64,000 nucleotides of DNA from Leptodontidium sp. MPI-SDFR-AT-0119 (Eukaryota; Ascomycota; Leotiomycetes; Helotiales; Leptodontidiaceae): the NCBI GenBank assembly GCA_020726505.1, contig JAHLEZ010000005.1:1240001-1304000 (forward strand). The letters run 5' to 3'. The translations under genes and the position numbers were made by a program. This document shows, in pieces, positions 24,886 through 35,110 of the stretch (position 1 is the first letter of the stretch; each line of letters starts with the position of its first letter). The notes below the pieces were generated by a model, which had not been told where the DNA came from, did no database searches, and saw nothing but the letters and a program-made list of their open reading frames with translations.

Positions 24886-25939
24886 CTAAATCCACACCCA
24901 AAAGAACAGGAACCCAACAGCCGCAAAGAAAGCCAACCACACCTTCCATCCCACACCCGTCCTCTCCGCCATGACAAGCATACGATTCATAGTACCCTTC
25001 AGCTTGAGTCTCGTACCGTCGAAGGAATCGTTCATCTTCTCAGCCAGCGCTGAGGATTCGCGGATTTCATCACCGATGGCTATCGTCATCTAGAAATCAT
25101 GAAATTAGTGGGATTGAAAAGGAGGACAGCGGTTGTGATACGAGGGGAATGGAGACGTACATCTTTCAGTTGTCGTACTTTGCCCATTATCCCTTCTACC
25201 TGTCCATCATTCTGGCTTTCTAGTTCGTTCAAAACGGCATCACTGTATTGGCCTCTGCAATGCCTGATTAGCATGCTTCTTCATCTCCATTTCTCTCCAG
25301 TCCTCCACTCTCCCAGTCACCCCTCTCTACCACAGCTCATCCCATCCCCTTCAAAACCCAAACACCCCAAAGGGAAAACCAACCTCTTATTCGGCGTCGC
25401 AGGTCTATACCCAGGACTCTCCACGCCCAACCCACCAGCACCATTCATCCCCCCAGCATTCCCACCCGAATACCCATATCCACCGCCCGCATACCGATTC
25501 GGGCTCGCACTCCCATTACTCCTCGCATTCCCATTACCGTTCGCGCTGCCGCCGCCATTATAGCCCTCAAAGAGCGCGCTGCGCGGATCGCGCTGGTGTA
25601 GGGACGAGGGTCCGAATCTGCTGTTTGGAGTGATGAGTGTCAGTCAACCAAAATCCCAAATGCAAAACAACCAAGCCAAAAATATCAAAATGAAATCTAA
25701 GCAACAGCGCCCATGCGATAGACCGTAACTGCAGCGCGCGCAAATGCATTCTGAAAAAGGGCGTTCAATAAATCGAAATTCCCTTTTGAGGCGTCCCTCC
25801 TCAGCCGCACCAAATAGGAGCGTCGCAAGGAATGCATTCATTTCATCCCCATCCCCATCAAGTCTTGTCTCACGAAACCCCTAAAAGAAGGAACAGAATA
25901 TGCACAAAATGTACAGTACTGTACTAACCTTGAAGCCAT
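24886..25939 (-). CDS. BET1: Bet1 SNARE of ER-Golgi transport
   Basis: Qc-type SNARE for fusion of COPII vesicles with the Golgi. Four exons: 25929-25939 (only 11 nt, MASR), 25384-25617, 25161-25254 and 24886-25089; introns of 311, 129 and 71 nt; 180 aa. All junction phases agree. The N-terminal 80 residues are Gly/Asn/Ser-rich and probably disordered. The SNARE motif runs from QYSDAVLNELESQND through VRQLKDMTIAIGDEI to MNRMLVMAERTG. A single C-terminal membrane anchor follows (VWLAFFAAVGFLFFWVWI), as expected for a tail-anchored SNARE. The long first intron leaves the tiny first exon less certain than the rest, but MASRFG is a sensible fungal Bet1 start. Confidence 0.88.
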
Positions 25940-26714
25940 TGTTTCGTTGTGCTCCAGGAGCTTTGGCGGACGCGCGCGACGATTCGAATGGATGGGGCGA
26001 GATTGAAAGTTGTGAGATGTGTTCTTCGGAAGTGAAGCCGCCCAGTCAAATCGTTGGGTGAGTGGCATAAGTAAGGTAAGTCCAAAAATCAGATCCAGAT
26101 CACGAAATTACTGTTATTTCCGTTTTCAGGGGTCGGAGTGTCTTTGTTACATATTGATGACTTTTACTTTTCCGGACTTGAATAGAGGGCTTTTGCGCAA
26201 CAAGCCTATTGTTACTTTTCTCAAGCTTATTTCGAACAAAGGCGCTTTATTTGGTGATCGAATACCTCACGGCGAATTAAAGTCACGAAATTTACGCCCC
26301 GATGCGCTCATTTTCTCTATGATTTGAAGAAAAGTGATACAAACAAAGAGCATGCTTGGGAATAACCCTCCACCCATCCATCCATATGCATGACCCATGT
26401 TGTCGCCGCTCTACCAAATCAGCCCAATCGTCATATCATATGCCCTCGTAATGCAATCAATGTTGTAGGAAAACTTTTGTCTGTCTGCCGCCGAAGAAGA
26501 GAGGGAAGGAAAGGGATATCCAGTCGAAGTCGAAGAAGAGAGGACGTTCGCCGATCGGATGAGCCCAGAGAACCAAGCCAGCAAACATGCAAGTGCAACG
26601 AAACCATAAAGCTTGTCGGTCAGAAGCTTCCATCGCAGAGGGTCGTGTGCCAACAGTCCAGTAGAAATCCAACTGCCTACCATCCATCACCTCATATTAC
26701 TTCGGCGCGGGTAT
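25940..26714. other. Intergenic region: BET1 promoter and CHZ1 3' flank
   Basis: No gene recognised. An open frame in 26390-26842 plus strand overlaps CHZ1 and is a shadow. Confidence 0.55.
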
Positions 26715-27167
26715 CTACTTGTCCTTCATCTCGGAGTCGGAATCCTGAACAGGCTCCTCGAAGTCGTCATCATCTTCGGAGTCTTCCTCCATCTCACCAG
26801 CCTGCTTCATCTCCTCGGCTGCCTTGGCATAGTCAATCTTGACACCACGGGTGCGGCGACCGGACTCAATGATGTTGCCTCTATCCATAGCGGACATCTC
26901 ATCATCATTCTCGTCTACCTTTCTGTTAGGTCGTATTCAGATCATCATACATGGGATGCCTTACCAGCTACATCTTCCTGCTTGAGGTGTTAGTCCAATC
27001 TGTGCTGTATTTTGTATAAATAAGTAACTCACCTCATCAACTTCGACCTCCTCATCGCTGGAGCTGTCATCAACCTCCATGGTGGTGTCCTGCTCAGGCT
27101 CAGCAGCGCCCTTGCCCTTTCCCTTATCGGCGATGGAGGTGTTTGCAGATCCAGATTGGTCAGCCAT
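26715..27167 (-). CDS. CHZ1: Histone H2A.Z-specific chaperone Chz1
   Basis: Nuclear chaperone that binds H2A.Z-H2B dimers and hands them to the SWR1 complex. Three exons: 27033-27167, a 13-nt microexon at 26965-26977 and 26715-26914; introns 26978-27032 (55 nt) and 26915-26964 (50 nt); 115 aa. The microexon (GAAGATGTAGCTG) is flanked by CAG and GTAAGG, and the second intron ends in TAG. This is the only combination I found that keeps the frame with standard splice sites, giving VDE-EDVA-DENDDEMS. The CHZ motif is clear: NIIESGRRTRGVKIDYAKAA at about residues 66-85. It is surrounded by acidic runs, and the C-terminus is acidic (EEDSEDDDDFEEP). The size is normal for the family. Confidence 0.9.
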
Positions 27168-28168
27168 ATTGAAATGGTTTTGTATGTAGGGTTTTTGTGT
27201 TGTGGTTGTGATCGTGATTGAAGAGGTGGGTGGGTTGAAGTTGTTTGGTTTTAGGGAAGCTGAAATCGCGAGATCAAGATCGCGTTTTCACGGAGGGCAA
27301 GAACGCGAAGGCTGCAGCCGCCGAGGCACGGACCACGCATTCAGGAGTTTTGATTGGACAAACAGAACATCTTCGGATTCACTTGGAGTTCGATGAAGTT
27401 CGGCTTTGAAAGCATGAGATACCTGTAGTTAGTATAACTAGAGTGATAAGTCTACGTGAAGCTTGGAGAGTATTGAGTTTGTGGAAGTTTCACAATATCT
27501 TTGTGAGACGTAACAACAGCTAGGTCACACAAGATCATGAATTTCAAGCAGCAGACTCGATGCCAACCAATTCACAAGAGAAATTGTTGTAGACGGTTAT
27601 ATCCATTTACAGGATTGTTATTAGCTATTTGAGAAATATAGTACACGTCATAGCCACTAGTCAAGCTGACTTTCGAGTGAATTATTCGTGGTACAGCACA
27701 AGCGACCATACAGCGGCATACACGGAAGAAGAAATGTAGCTGAGCGAGATTTTGTTGACCTTTTCATAGCTTGGGGTTCTTATGAATCTCGCCTTATGCC
27801 TTCTAACGTGTGACAATGCTCGCTATGTGAAATTAGAAAGCGGATACGAGAGATGAAAGCACCGTTGCCATGTAATAAACCAAAACAAAAAAAGTCCCCG
27901 TCACCTTGACAAAGACCATCGTGAAAAACAGAAATGCGAAAATCCTGTATCGCAGGTATGATACCAATACGATGGCAAACGGATGATCTGAGGCTTGGCT
28001 GGAAGAAAATAGGATGTCGAATATAGTGAAATTGCTCTACTCGACCGCAAGATTCGCAACAACGAACGAGAAATCAGGGGGAAAGCAAGGAACACTCTCC
28101 TCTCCTGACTCCTTGGATCAAAGTTCTATATTCATCCATTACCCTTCTAAAATACAACAACAAAACAC
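27168..28168. other. Intergenic region: CHZ1 promoter and EMC10 3' flank
   Basis: About 1 kb, no gene recognised and no notable repeats. Confidence 0.55.
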
Positions 28169-28820
28169 TTACTCCCCACCACCAGTAGTCAACATAACCA
28201 CGATACCACCAGCAATAACTACATTTCACGTCAGTACAACTCCTCCACAAATCCAAATCCAGACAAGACAAGAAGAATAACAACTCACCCCACCAATACT
28301 TCTGCAACAGCGTCTTCTCAGTCGGAACCTCCTCAACCTTGCCCTCAGGATTCAACACCACCGGCCTATTCAGAACCGGCTTCGTCCCCTCCCTCATCTT
28401 AACAACCTTAACCTTCGGACCAAAATCTCTCGTCTGCCCGGCATCGATACTGCTACTCTTACAGCTAACACCAATGACGCCCCCCTGCGCATCCAAATTC
28501 AGGACTATCGTCGGCGCATACCCCTTCGCAAACGTCTCGACGGAAGTAGTAGACGTCGAGGATTTCCACGTCGCGGTTGCGGGGTCGTAGATGCCTACGC
28601 GGAGTAGCTTAGAGGAGAGATCTTCTTCTTCGAATAGGGGCGATTCGTAGGAGAGGATCTCGGAGGAGAGAGTTGAGGGGTTGAACTTGATTTCGGCGAG
28701 GGAGAGAGGTGCGGATTTGGACGTGAGTGGTTGGATGTAGACGGTTGTGCTATCTATTAATTCGGAGTTGATTGCTAATGCTGGGGCGCATATTGCGAGG
28801 ACAATGGCGAGGAACCTCAT
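28169..28820 (-). CDS. EMC10: ER membrane protein complex subunit 10
   Basis: Subunit of the EMC, the insertase for tail-anchored and multipass proteins in the ER membrane. Two exons: 28289-28820 and 28169-28218, with a 70-nt intron (28219-28288; donor GTGAGT, acceptor TAG), giving 193 aa. A signal peptide is visible (MRFLAIVLAICAPALA). The lumenal domain has the conserved pattern YDPATATW, and FGPKVKVVKMREGTKPVLNR leads into the C-terminal PTEKTLLQKYWW. The second exon supplies the membrane segment VIAGGIVVMLTTGGGE. Reading through the intron would replace this membrane segment with unrelated sequence. Confidence 0.87.
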
Positions 28821-29357
28821 GCTTGATGTGCTGGGATTGAAGGTTGTGAGGTTGCACTGTCGTTGAATTGGGGAATGTTCATGGGACGTGGAGATGCGTC
28901 AGCCTTATTCACAAACCTCAGGCATCACGACGAGGCTGCGGGGGAACTGTTGGAGTACGATTAAGAGATCTTTGAAGTATACAAACTGCTGAAGAGGTCT
29001 TTCGCCTACATAATTCTGTGGTAAATTCTAGTCAACCAGCTGGTGAATAATTCCATGATATCAAGTGCTCAGACAGTTATTCACAAGTTCTCTGTCCAAT
29101 CTCCTTAACCCAGATCACTCCAGTAGAAGCCAGAGAGAAGCAGAGCAAACACTCCTAGCGGTATGCATGCCATTGAAATGTGCCATTTCCTATTTGCCCC
29201 CAAGCCATGGCACCTTCCTTCCTTGAAATTGCTTTCCCATCTATGGATACCTTGAATGTGGCCAGCCCTGCCATGAAATTGTCCCCAGAACACAGAACGC
29301 CGTTTACCTCCCTATGCTGCCAAAGAAAATTGAAGTGGGTATAACTCGTCTTCTAAC
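28821..29357. other. Intergenic region: EMC10 promoter and PHO80 3' flank
   Basis: No gene recognised. Confidence 0.55.
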
Positions 29358-30571
29358 TCATGAAGATTCTCCCTTGCTTCCTGAGGACTTATCTTCCTGA
29401 GTCCCATCCTTGTTCGTAGAGACATCATCCATCCATTCCTTCCACTTCGTATCTGTCGTAGATTCTGGCGAAGCCTCAGCTTTGTCTTCTGAACCTGATC
29501 CTTCCAAGTCATTACTATCGTCGTCATCATCATCGTCCTCGTCTATTGAGCTCGAATCACTTTCGATTACATAGCCATCAGATCTCTCCACCAGACCGTT
29601 GTAGTAATCAACAAGGGCCTCTGGATTCGGGACAATCTTCCAATCGACCCGATATAGAAAATCTAGCTCCAGTAGTCCAAGCTCTGCGATTTTTATTCCC
29701 CCTACTCTAGCATAGGTAGCATTGTTCCAGAAGGAATCAGATAGGCCCTTGGCAGCTACCGTTGCAGCTGTGATCAGAAATCGATGAACTGTAAGAGTGG
29801 TGACTGTGAACGCTGGGTAAAGCAAGCAAAGCCGATCAATATAGTATACCATTGAAAGCAGTAAAGGTGGTGTAAGAGTAGCATGTTTAGCAAGTCTTTG
29901 CAGATAGTCCAGCACGGATATTCCGGGAGGGGTTCTGGGGAAATCAGCCCAGCACTTCGTTGCAATCAGGTAACCACTTACCTTGAATGGAACCGTGTAA
30001 GGACGCCGCTGCGAAGAGGTAGTCTATCATTTGTTGTGATGAGCTCCTGTATCATGTTTGAGATGAGAATGACCATGTCTTCAACCGCACAGAACTCATA
30101 TTTGCTAGGCAGAACCTTTGGTTCCTGGTCCGATCTCGGTCGCTTTGTACGTATGGTTTGTGTGGTCGTAGGAATAGACTGAGCAGTGCCTTGGGACTGC
30201 CGTCTCTTCAGTCCAGGGGACTCAGGCTGTGACGCGGATTTGTGGGGGGAGGGGTGTAGAGAGGAGGCATCTGCTGACGCTGCTGGAGCCTCTTCTGATT
30301 CTTCTTCGGCTTGCTCGACCTTCACAGGCACGGGTGGCTCGACGGGTTGATCGACCTTCGAGTTCATTATGGGGCTCCACTGGGTCGCAGCGTCCACATA
30401 TTGTGCCGGCGCTCGTTGTGGCGGGGTGCGGTATGCGACAGAGCCTTTGGACCTGGAGCTTGAGTTCCTTCGGGACAATGGTGACGAGGGCAGCGACTGT
30501 GAGGTCGGCGCATAATGGAAGATGGGCGACGAAGCAGGCGATGCTCTATGTTGTGGCAATGGCTTCAGCAT
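29358..30571 (-). CDS. PHO80: Pho80-type cyclin of the phosphate pathway
   Basis: Cyclin partner of the Pho85-type kinase that phosphorylates the phosphate regulator (Pho4; NUC-1 in Neurospora, where this cyclin is PREG). Two exons: 29982-30571 and 29358-29934 with a 47-nt intron, 388 aa. The N-terminal 150 residues are Ser/Pro-rich with basic patches (LKRRQ and TKRPR). The cyclin box starts at about residue 160. It reads LTRFHSRTPPGISVLDYLQR across the junction, then VYYIDRLCLLYPAF, LTVHRFLITAATVAAKGLSD and YARVGGIKIAELGLLE, all hallmark Pho80 segments. The C-terminus is acidic (SSSIDEDDDDDDD). The gene lies divergent from VID28. Confidence 0.92.
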
Positions 30572-31380
30572 GGTCTTGAAAGGAGAGTCATCGTAGGTTC
30601 CTCAATGAATCCAGGCGCAATGCAGACAGTCCGGTCGAGGAAAGGACGAACGAGAGTGGGATAATATGAGCAGAGGCTTCTTTGGTTGATGAGGCCGGTA
30701 GATAGCTTCTATCAGACAGGAAATGCTTTGAGTGAAGCTTGATAAAATGTACAGTTGGAAGTGAACACGAGGTCTCCGTTTGTGATATGTCGTTGGTGTT
30801 GTCTCTCCTTGCAAGAAGCGGCTGCGATTGCGCCTCAACAGTGGACTGAAATTTCGCTCGCTATGACGGGGCTAGATTGACCGTATCGGCCTCGAGCCCG
30901 GAATCTTGATGAAGGAGATCGAGAGCAATGAATTGCCACATTCTCTGGTAGAATTACATCCTCGGTCTTATATCGAAGAAGCTTGCTGTAGTATACGATT
31001 TTGTCGGTGACCCGTGTGTTGAAGCGTCGGCAGCAATTGAAGTGAGTAGTTAGTGTTGCTCCATGTGAATGTTGCGAGGACGGGGACGAGGCTGACGTCG
31101 AATGTAGCCGAACTCCATCCAGGATCAACACAACACACCTACTCCCTGTCGCCGTCGCCGTGCTACCATTAATTCACAACTCCGCCGGCAAACATCCATA
31201 TCCAAAGAAACACCTGCCACAGATTTGCCTGTTGTTCAGTATACTTTCCGCTCTTCTCAGTGCCCACATCACTCGTCCAGAGCGCAACTCCATCCCACAA
31301 ATACAGAAGCAGCTCAACAACCCAACCCAGACATCGAATGCTTGTACGAGCCGAACGCGCGCATCCATAAATCCTTCACA
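30572..31380. other. Divergent promoter region between PHO80 and VID28
   Basis: About 0.8 kb with no gene recognised; likely holds both promoters. Confidence 0.6.
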
Positions 31381-34300
31381 ATGGCTAGACAGCCCTGGGT
31401 TGCACAGATCCGGAATGCAAGAACCCCGGCCGAGCAGATAGTGACGCTGAAGGCCTTGAAGAATGAGATAGTTGGACACCCATTGAAGAAAGAGTTAGCC
31501 ATCACCCAAGGCGTCCTAGAACCTGTGGTCCGTTTGACTTTCAACAAGGCTGGCACCAGACAAGACGGGAAGTCGCATGATCACAGTTTTGCTTCGAGGC
31601 CCCTGGTTGAGGAGGAACAGCTTAGACTGCAAGGTCTACAAGTGGTGGCAAGCGTTGCTCTAGGTACGGAACAAATATATCATGCTACGAAGTTACATAT
31701 ATCTAACTGTCAATAGGGGGTCCACCGTTCCTCAGCCCTCTACAGGCTGCATCTTCGCTGCCGGCTATCCTGTCGAATCTCTGTCCTTCAAGCAACCCTT
31801 CGCAACTAGTCCTCACATCTCTCCGAGCTCTATCGAACCTAGCAGATTCGGCCGCCTTAGCTTCTAATACACATTCCCTGAGCACGAGTACAATAGCAGA
31901 GAGTCTGTTCTCACGCCAAAACCTCAGTTCGTTATGCCGCATCCTGTCCCAAACTTCCATCTCCTCGAGTGTCCAAACACAGATAACACTTTCGGCATCT
32001 TTAATAAGTCGGGTATGTCGAGAGGAACGCCATCAACAAGGCTTAGCAAACTCGGGAGTACTTGATGCTCTTGCTACAAAGTTGGCAAGCTTCGTTGTTG
32101 CCGAAGGATTTGTCATTCCCGGTGCAGAAATACAAACCCAAAAGGATGGCTTACAGGACTTCTTCCCACAAGCTGCCCCAGCAAATGCTAGGCTTTCTGT
32201 CATTCTGGAAGCGATCGCAGCTATCATCGCCGATTCAAAGTGCAGAGCATCCCAGTTGCTCTACTCTCCCTCCATACTAGCCATATATCCCACATCTCTA
32301 TCGACTGAGTTTTCGGGCACTCAGAATGCACGTGCAGCTTGGAATGCCTTCAATGCAGCCGGGCTCAGTGTACGACAGAGTCAGCTGAACGCTGTGGATT
32401 ACTTGTTACCTTTCGTCCCTCTTCATCAGCTGAAAAACTCCGGCGCTCAAGCATCCGCTTTCCCGCCACTTGGAACTTCTAATTCGAGCCAGAACTTGGC
32501 CCTCAATGGCCGGTCTGGTTCGAAATATAATGCTCCATCATCCTCAAGTTGGTCCGACTCGCCAAATCCGGAACCCTCACAAGACTCCTCGGTTATCGAA
32601 ACGGAAGAGCCAGAAAGCCCGCTAATTGCGTATCTGATAGTGCTACTCAAGCAACGAACTGGGCTGGACCGACTAATGGCTGCTTCTGTCTTAACTGTTC
32701 TCTACAGAGCCGGCTTAACACATAAAACTAGAGAAACTGCACTGGGTTTACTTGTTGTGCCCCTTCTGGTTTCCATGCTTGGAGATGACATTCCTTTGCT
32801 GACAGGCAACGATAGCCTCGAGGACCAAGAGACTCTATCAAGGGATCGGACGGTCAAGGAACGGGCACCACTCGTTCTTGCAATGCTGGTCACAGATAGC
32901 GAGTATCTCCAAAAGGCTGCCTTCGATGCCGGTGTTATCAGCAAGCTCTCAAAGATGCTCAAGGTGTCGTATGATCCTGCGCCAGAGTCCGTTGGCTCAG
33001 GTCCGTGGTCGCCACATAGGGATGAGATCGAAGGAAGTGCTGATGCTCCACGATTAGGCCATGACGGGCAGTCCCCTGCATTGCTACACAAGATTAAGGT
33101 CAGAGAGGGTGTGCTCAAGGCAATTGCAGCACTTGTTCCTTTCAAAGACGAATACAGGAAAGCCATTGTGGATCAGGGGATGATGCCTTATATAGTGTCA
33201 TCGATGGGCGCAAACCCCCGCAAGCCGTCAGCAAAGTCTAAGAAGAAGTCTGACAAGTCACCCGAGCACTCAACCGATGAAGAATCGAAGGGGGAGTATG
33301 GCACCAATCCGGTTGAGGTTTTGATCGCGGCTTGTGGGGCAGTTCGTGCCCTGTCCCGTTCTGTTAGTGTTTTACGGACCACCCTGATCGATCATGGAGT
33401 GGCAGAGCCAGTATTCCAGCTGCTTCAGCACCCAGATATCGAAGTACAGATTGCTGCCACAGCAACTGTGTGCAATCTTCTCACCGATGTCAGCCCGATG
33501 CGTGAGGTGAGTTTCTCTGATACGTTGAGTTCCGAAAGCTATCTAACAATCGCGAAGCCTATTTCAGAAGCAGGAGTTCTCAAAATACTCTGCGAACACG
33601 CCCGATCTATGAATGCTAAATTGCGGCTTAATGCTGTTTGGTCACTAAAACACTTTGTCCATGGTGTTAGCAACGATATGAAGAGGCAATGTCTGGAAGA
33701 GATCGGTCCGGGTTGGTTAGTGCAACTAATCTGCGATGACACTGAAGATGAAGCACTACTCAATTCGAGAGGAAGGTTCGACAGGGACAGTTCACGAACT
33801 GACGAAATGGACGAGGATGTGGTCATGGATCAATTCGAAGAGCAAGTGGATGCAGCATTTGGTCGCATCAATTCAAGACCTAGTAGTCGAAGCAAGTCAA
33901 TCCAACAGGCTGAAGCTCGCCTAGCTGCTTTGCGTGATGCAGAAACGAATCCTGCAAGGAGGGCACGAAAGGACGATATTGCAGTTCAAGAACAGGGCTT
34001 GGATTTCATTCGGAATCTCATTGGTGGCGCCGGTCAAGGGGGTACGGCGGAGACTCCAGAGATGATTGATTTCCTCTTCAGCGCCCTGGGTCAAGACAGA
34101 GTCTTTGAGATTCTGGCCTCGAAACTAAAGCCGAAGATGATTAACCCATACAACCGTGGTTCCCCAAACAGTGAGCGGAAGATCTTGCCTCCACAAGCCG
34201 AGATCATTATCGCTGTCGGTTACATCCTGGTGCACATGGCAGCGAGCATCCCCCGCCATCGACAAATCGTCATCGCTCAGACGGACCTGCTAAAGCTACT

Positions 34301-34532
34301 TGTCCCCCAATTCAATCACCCAAACATCGAGGTCCGACTAGCCCTCTGCTGGCTGGTATCAAATCTGACCTGGATGGATGACCAGAACGATGGGCAAGCA
34401 TGTGCTCAACGAGCCAACGAGTTGAAGAAACTCGGCTTCCTCTCTAAGATCGAGATGCTCGAGCAAGATCCAGAACTAAATGTCCGCGAGAGGGCCAAGT
34501 CTGCGGTATGGCAGATCAGGCAGGCATTCTAA
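31381..34532 (+). CDS. VID28: GID/CTLH ubiquitin ligase scaffold subunit, armadillo-repeat protein (Vid28/Gid5, ARMC8)
   Basis: Armadillo-repeat scaffold that recruits substrate receptors in the GID E3 ligase, which degrades gluconeogenic enzymes when glucose returns. Exon 1 is 31381-31663 (MARQPWVAQIRNARTPAEQ) and exon 2 runs 31717-34532, with intron 31664-31716; about 1032 aa if no other intron is removed. ARM repeats are visible throughout, for example AALVPFKDEYRKAIVDQG, QLLQHPDIEVQIAATATVC and LNAVWSLKHFVHG. C-terminal repeats end in RERAKSAVWQIRQAF. A candidate in-frame intron lies at 33507-33557 (GTGAGT donor, CTAAC branch, AAG acceptor, 51 nt); removing it joins SPMRE to PISEAGVLKILCEHA and avoids a Ser/Thr insertion in an ARM helix. 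The acidic region near 33800 is a loop. Confidence 0.88.
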
Positions 34533-35110
34533 AGAGTCTGCTTGGGTGGTAGGTGGTAGGTGGTAGGAATAAGATGTATGCGTGCTGTGGCGTAGGCGTG
34601 AGCGCTAAGCAGTTACAACAGCTGAGATAATGAATGAAACCGAAAGTGGCAGGCAACATGCCCACGCGTATGGCGTTCTGGGTCAACAACGATGAGCATT
34701 TGGATTTTTTTTTTTTTTTTTTTTTCAATGCGGCGGGCAGGCAAAAATGGGCTGTTATTGGGAATGGCGCCCTGTATGTATGTACTTTTACATAAGTGTA
34801 CCAACAGCAATAGCGGTATACTCCGTCCTACTGCATTCAAGACTGATTGAATCATCTTGATTCTCTAATTGTGCCCTCGTCGTGTTCGTGATATACTGGG
34901 ACTGCATGCAGGTGAGGATGCGGTAAGTAACCTATTAGCCATACCAAGCAACCTGATCCGATCCGATAGAATCCCAGTATAGAATATCGAGCATACTCGG
35001 TATATTCCGTACAATTCCAACCAAGATGCCTCCCTCTACATCCTGTCTTCATCTTTGAGCGCCGGGAAACAAGCCTGGATAAGGACCGCTCCACTCCATT
35101 CCATCCCCCC
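34533..35110. other. Gap between convergent VID28 and F-box gene
   Basis: No gene recognised. It contains a 21-base T run at 34705-34725 and a GGTAGGT repeat at 34547-34566, both in the VID28 3' flank. Confidence 0.6.
34705..34725. repeat. Poly(T) tract of 21 bases
   Basis: Uninterrupted T21 in the 3' flank of VID28, about 175 bases after its stop codon. No adjoining retroelement sequence or target-site duplication was recognised. Confidence 0.9.

Noticed and set aside
13656..30571. A biosynthetic or defence gene cluster
   Set aside because: The genes here are unrelated conserved functions (glutamate synthase, APC/C, SNARE, histone chaperone, EMC, cyclin) with separate promoters; nothing suggests a joint system.
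34705..34725. T21 tract as the tail of a retrotransposed element
   Set aside because: No adjacent element body, no polyadenylated gene copy and no target-site duplication were seen.
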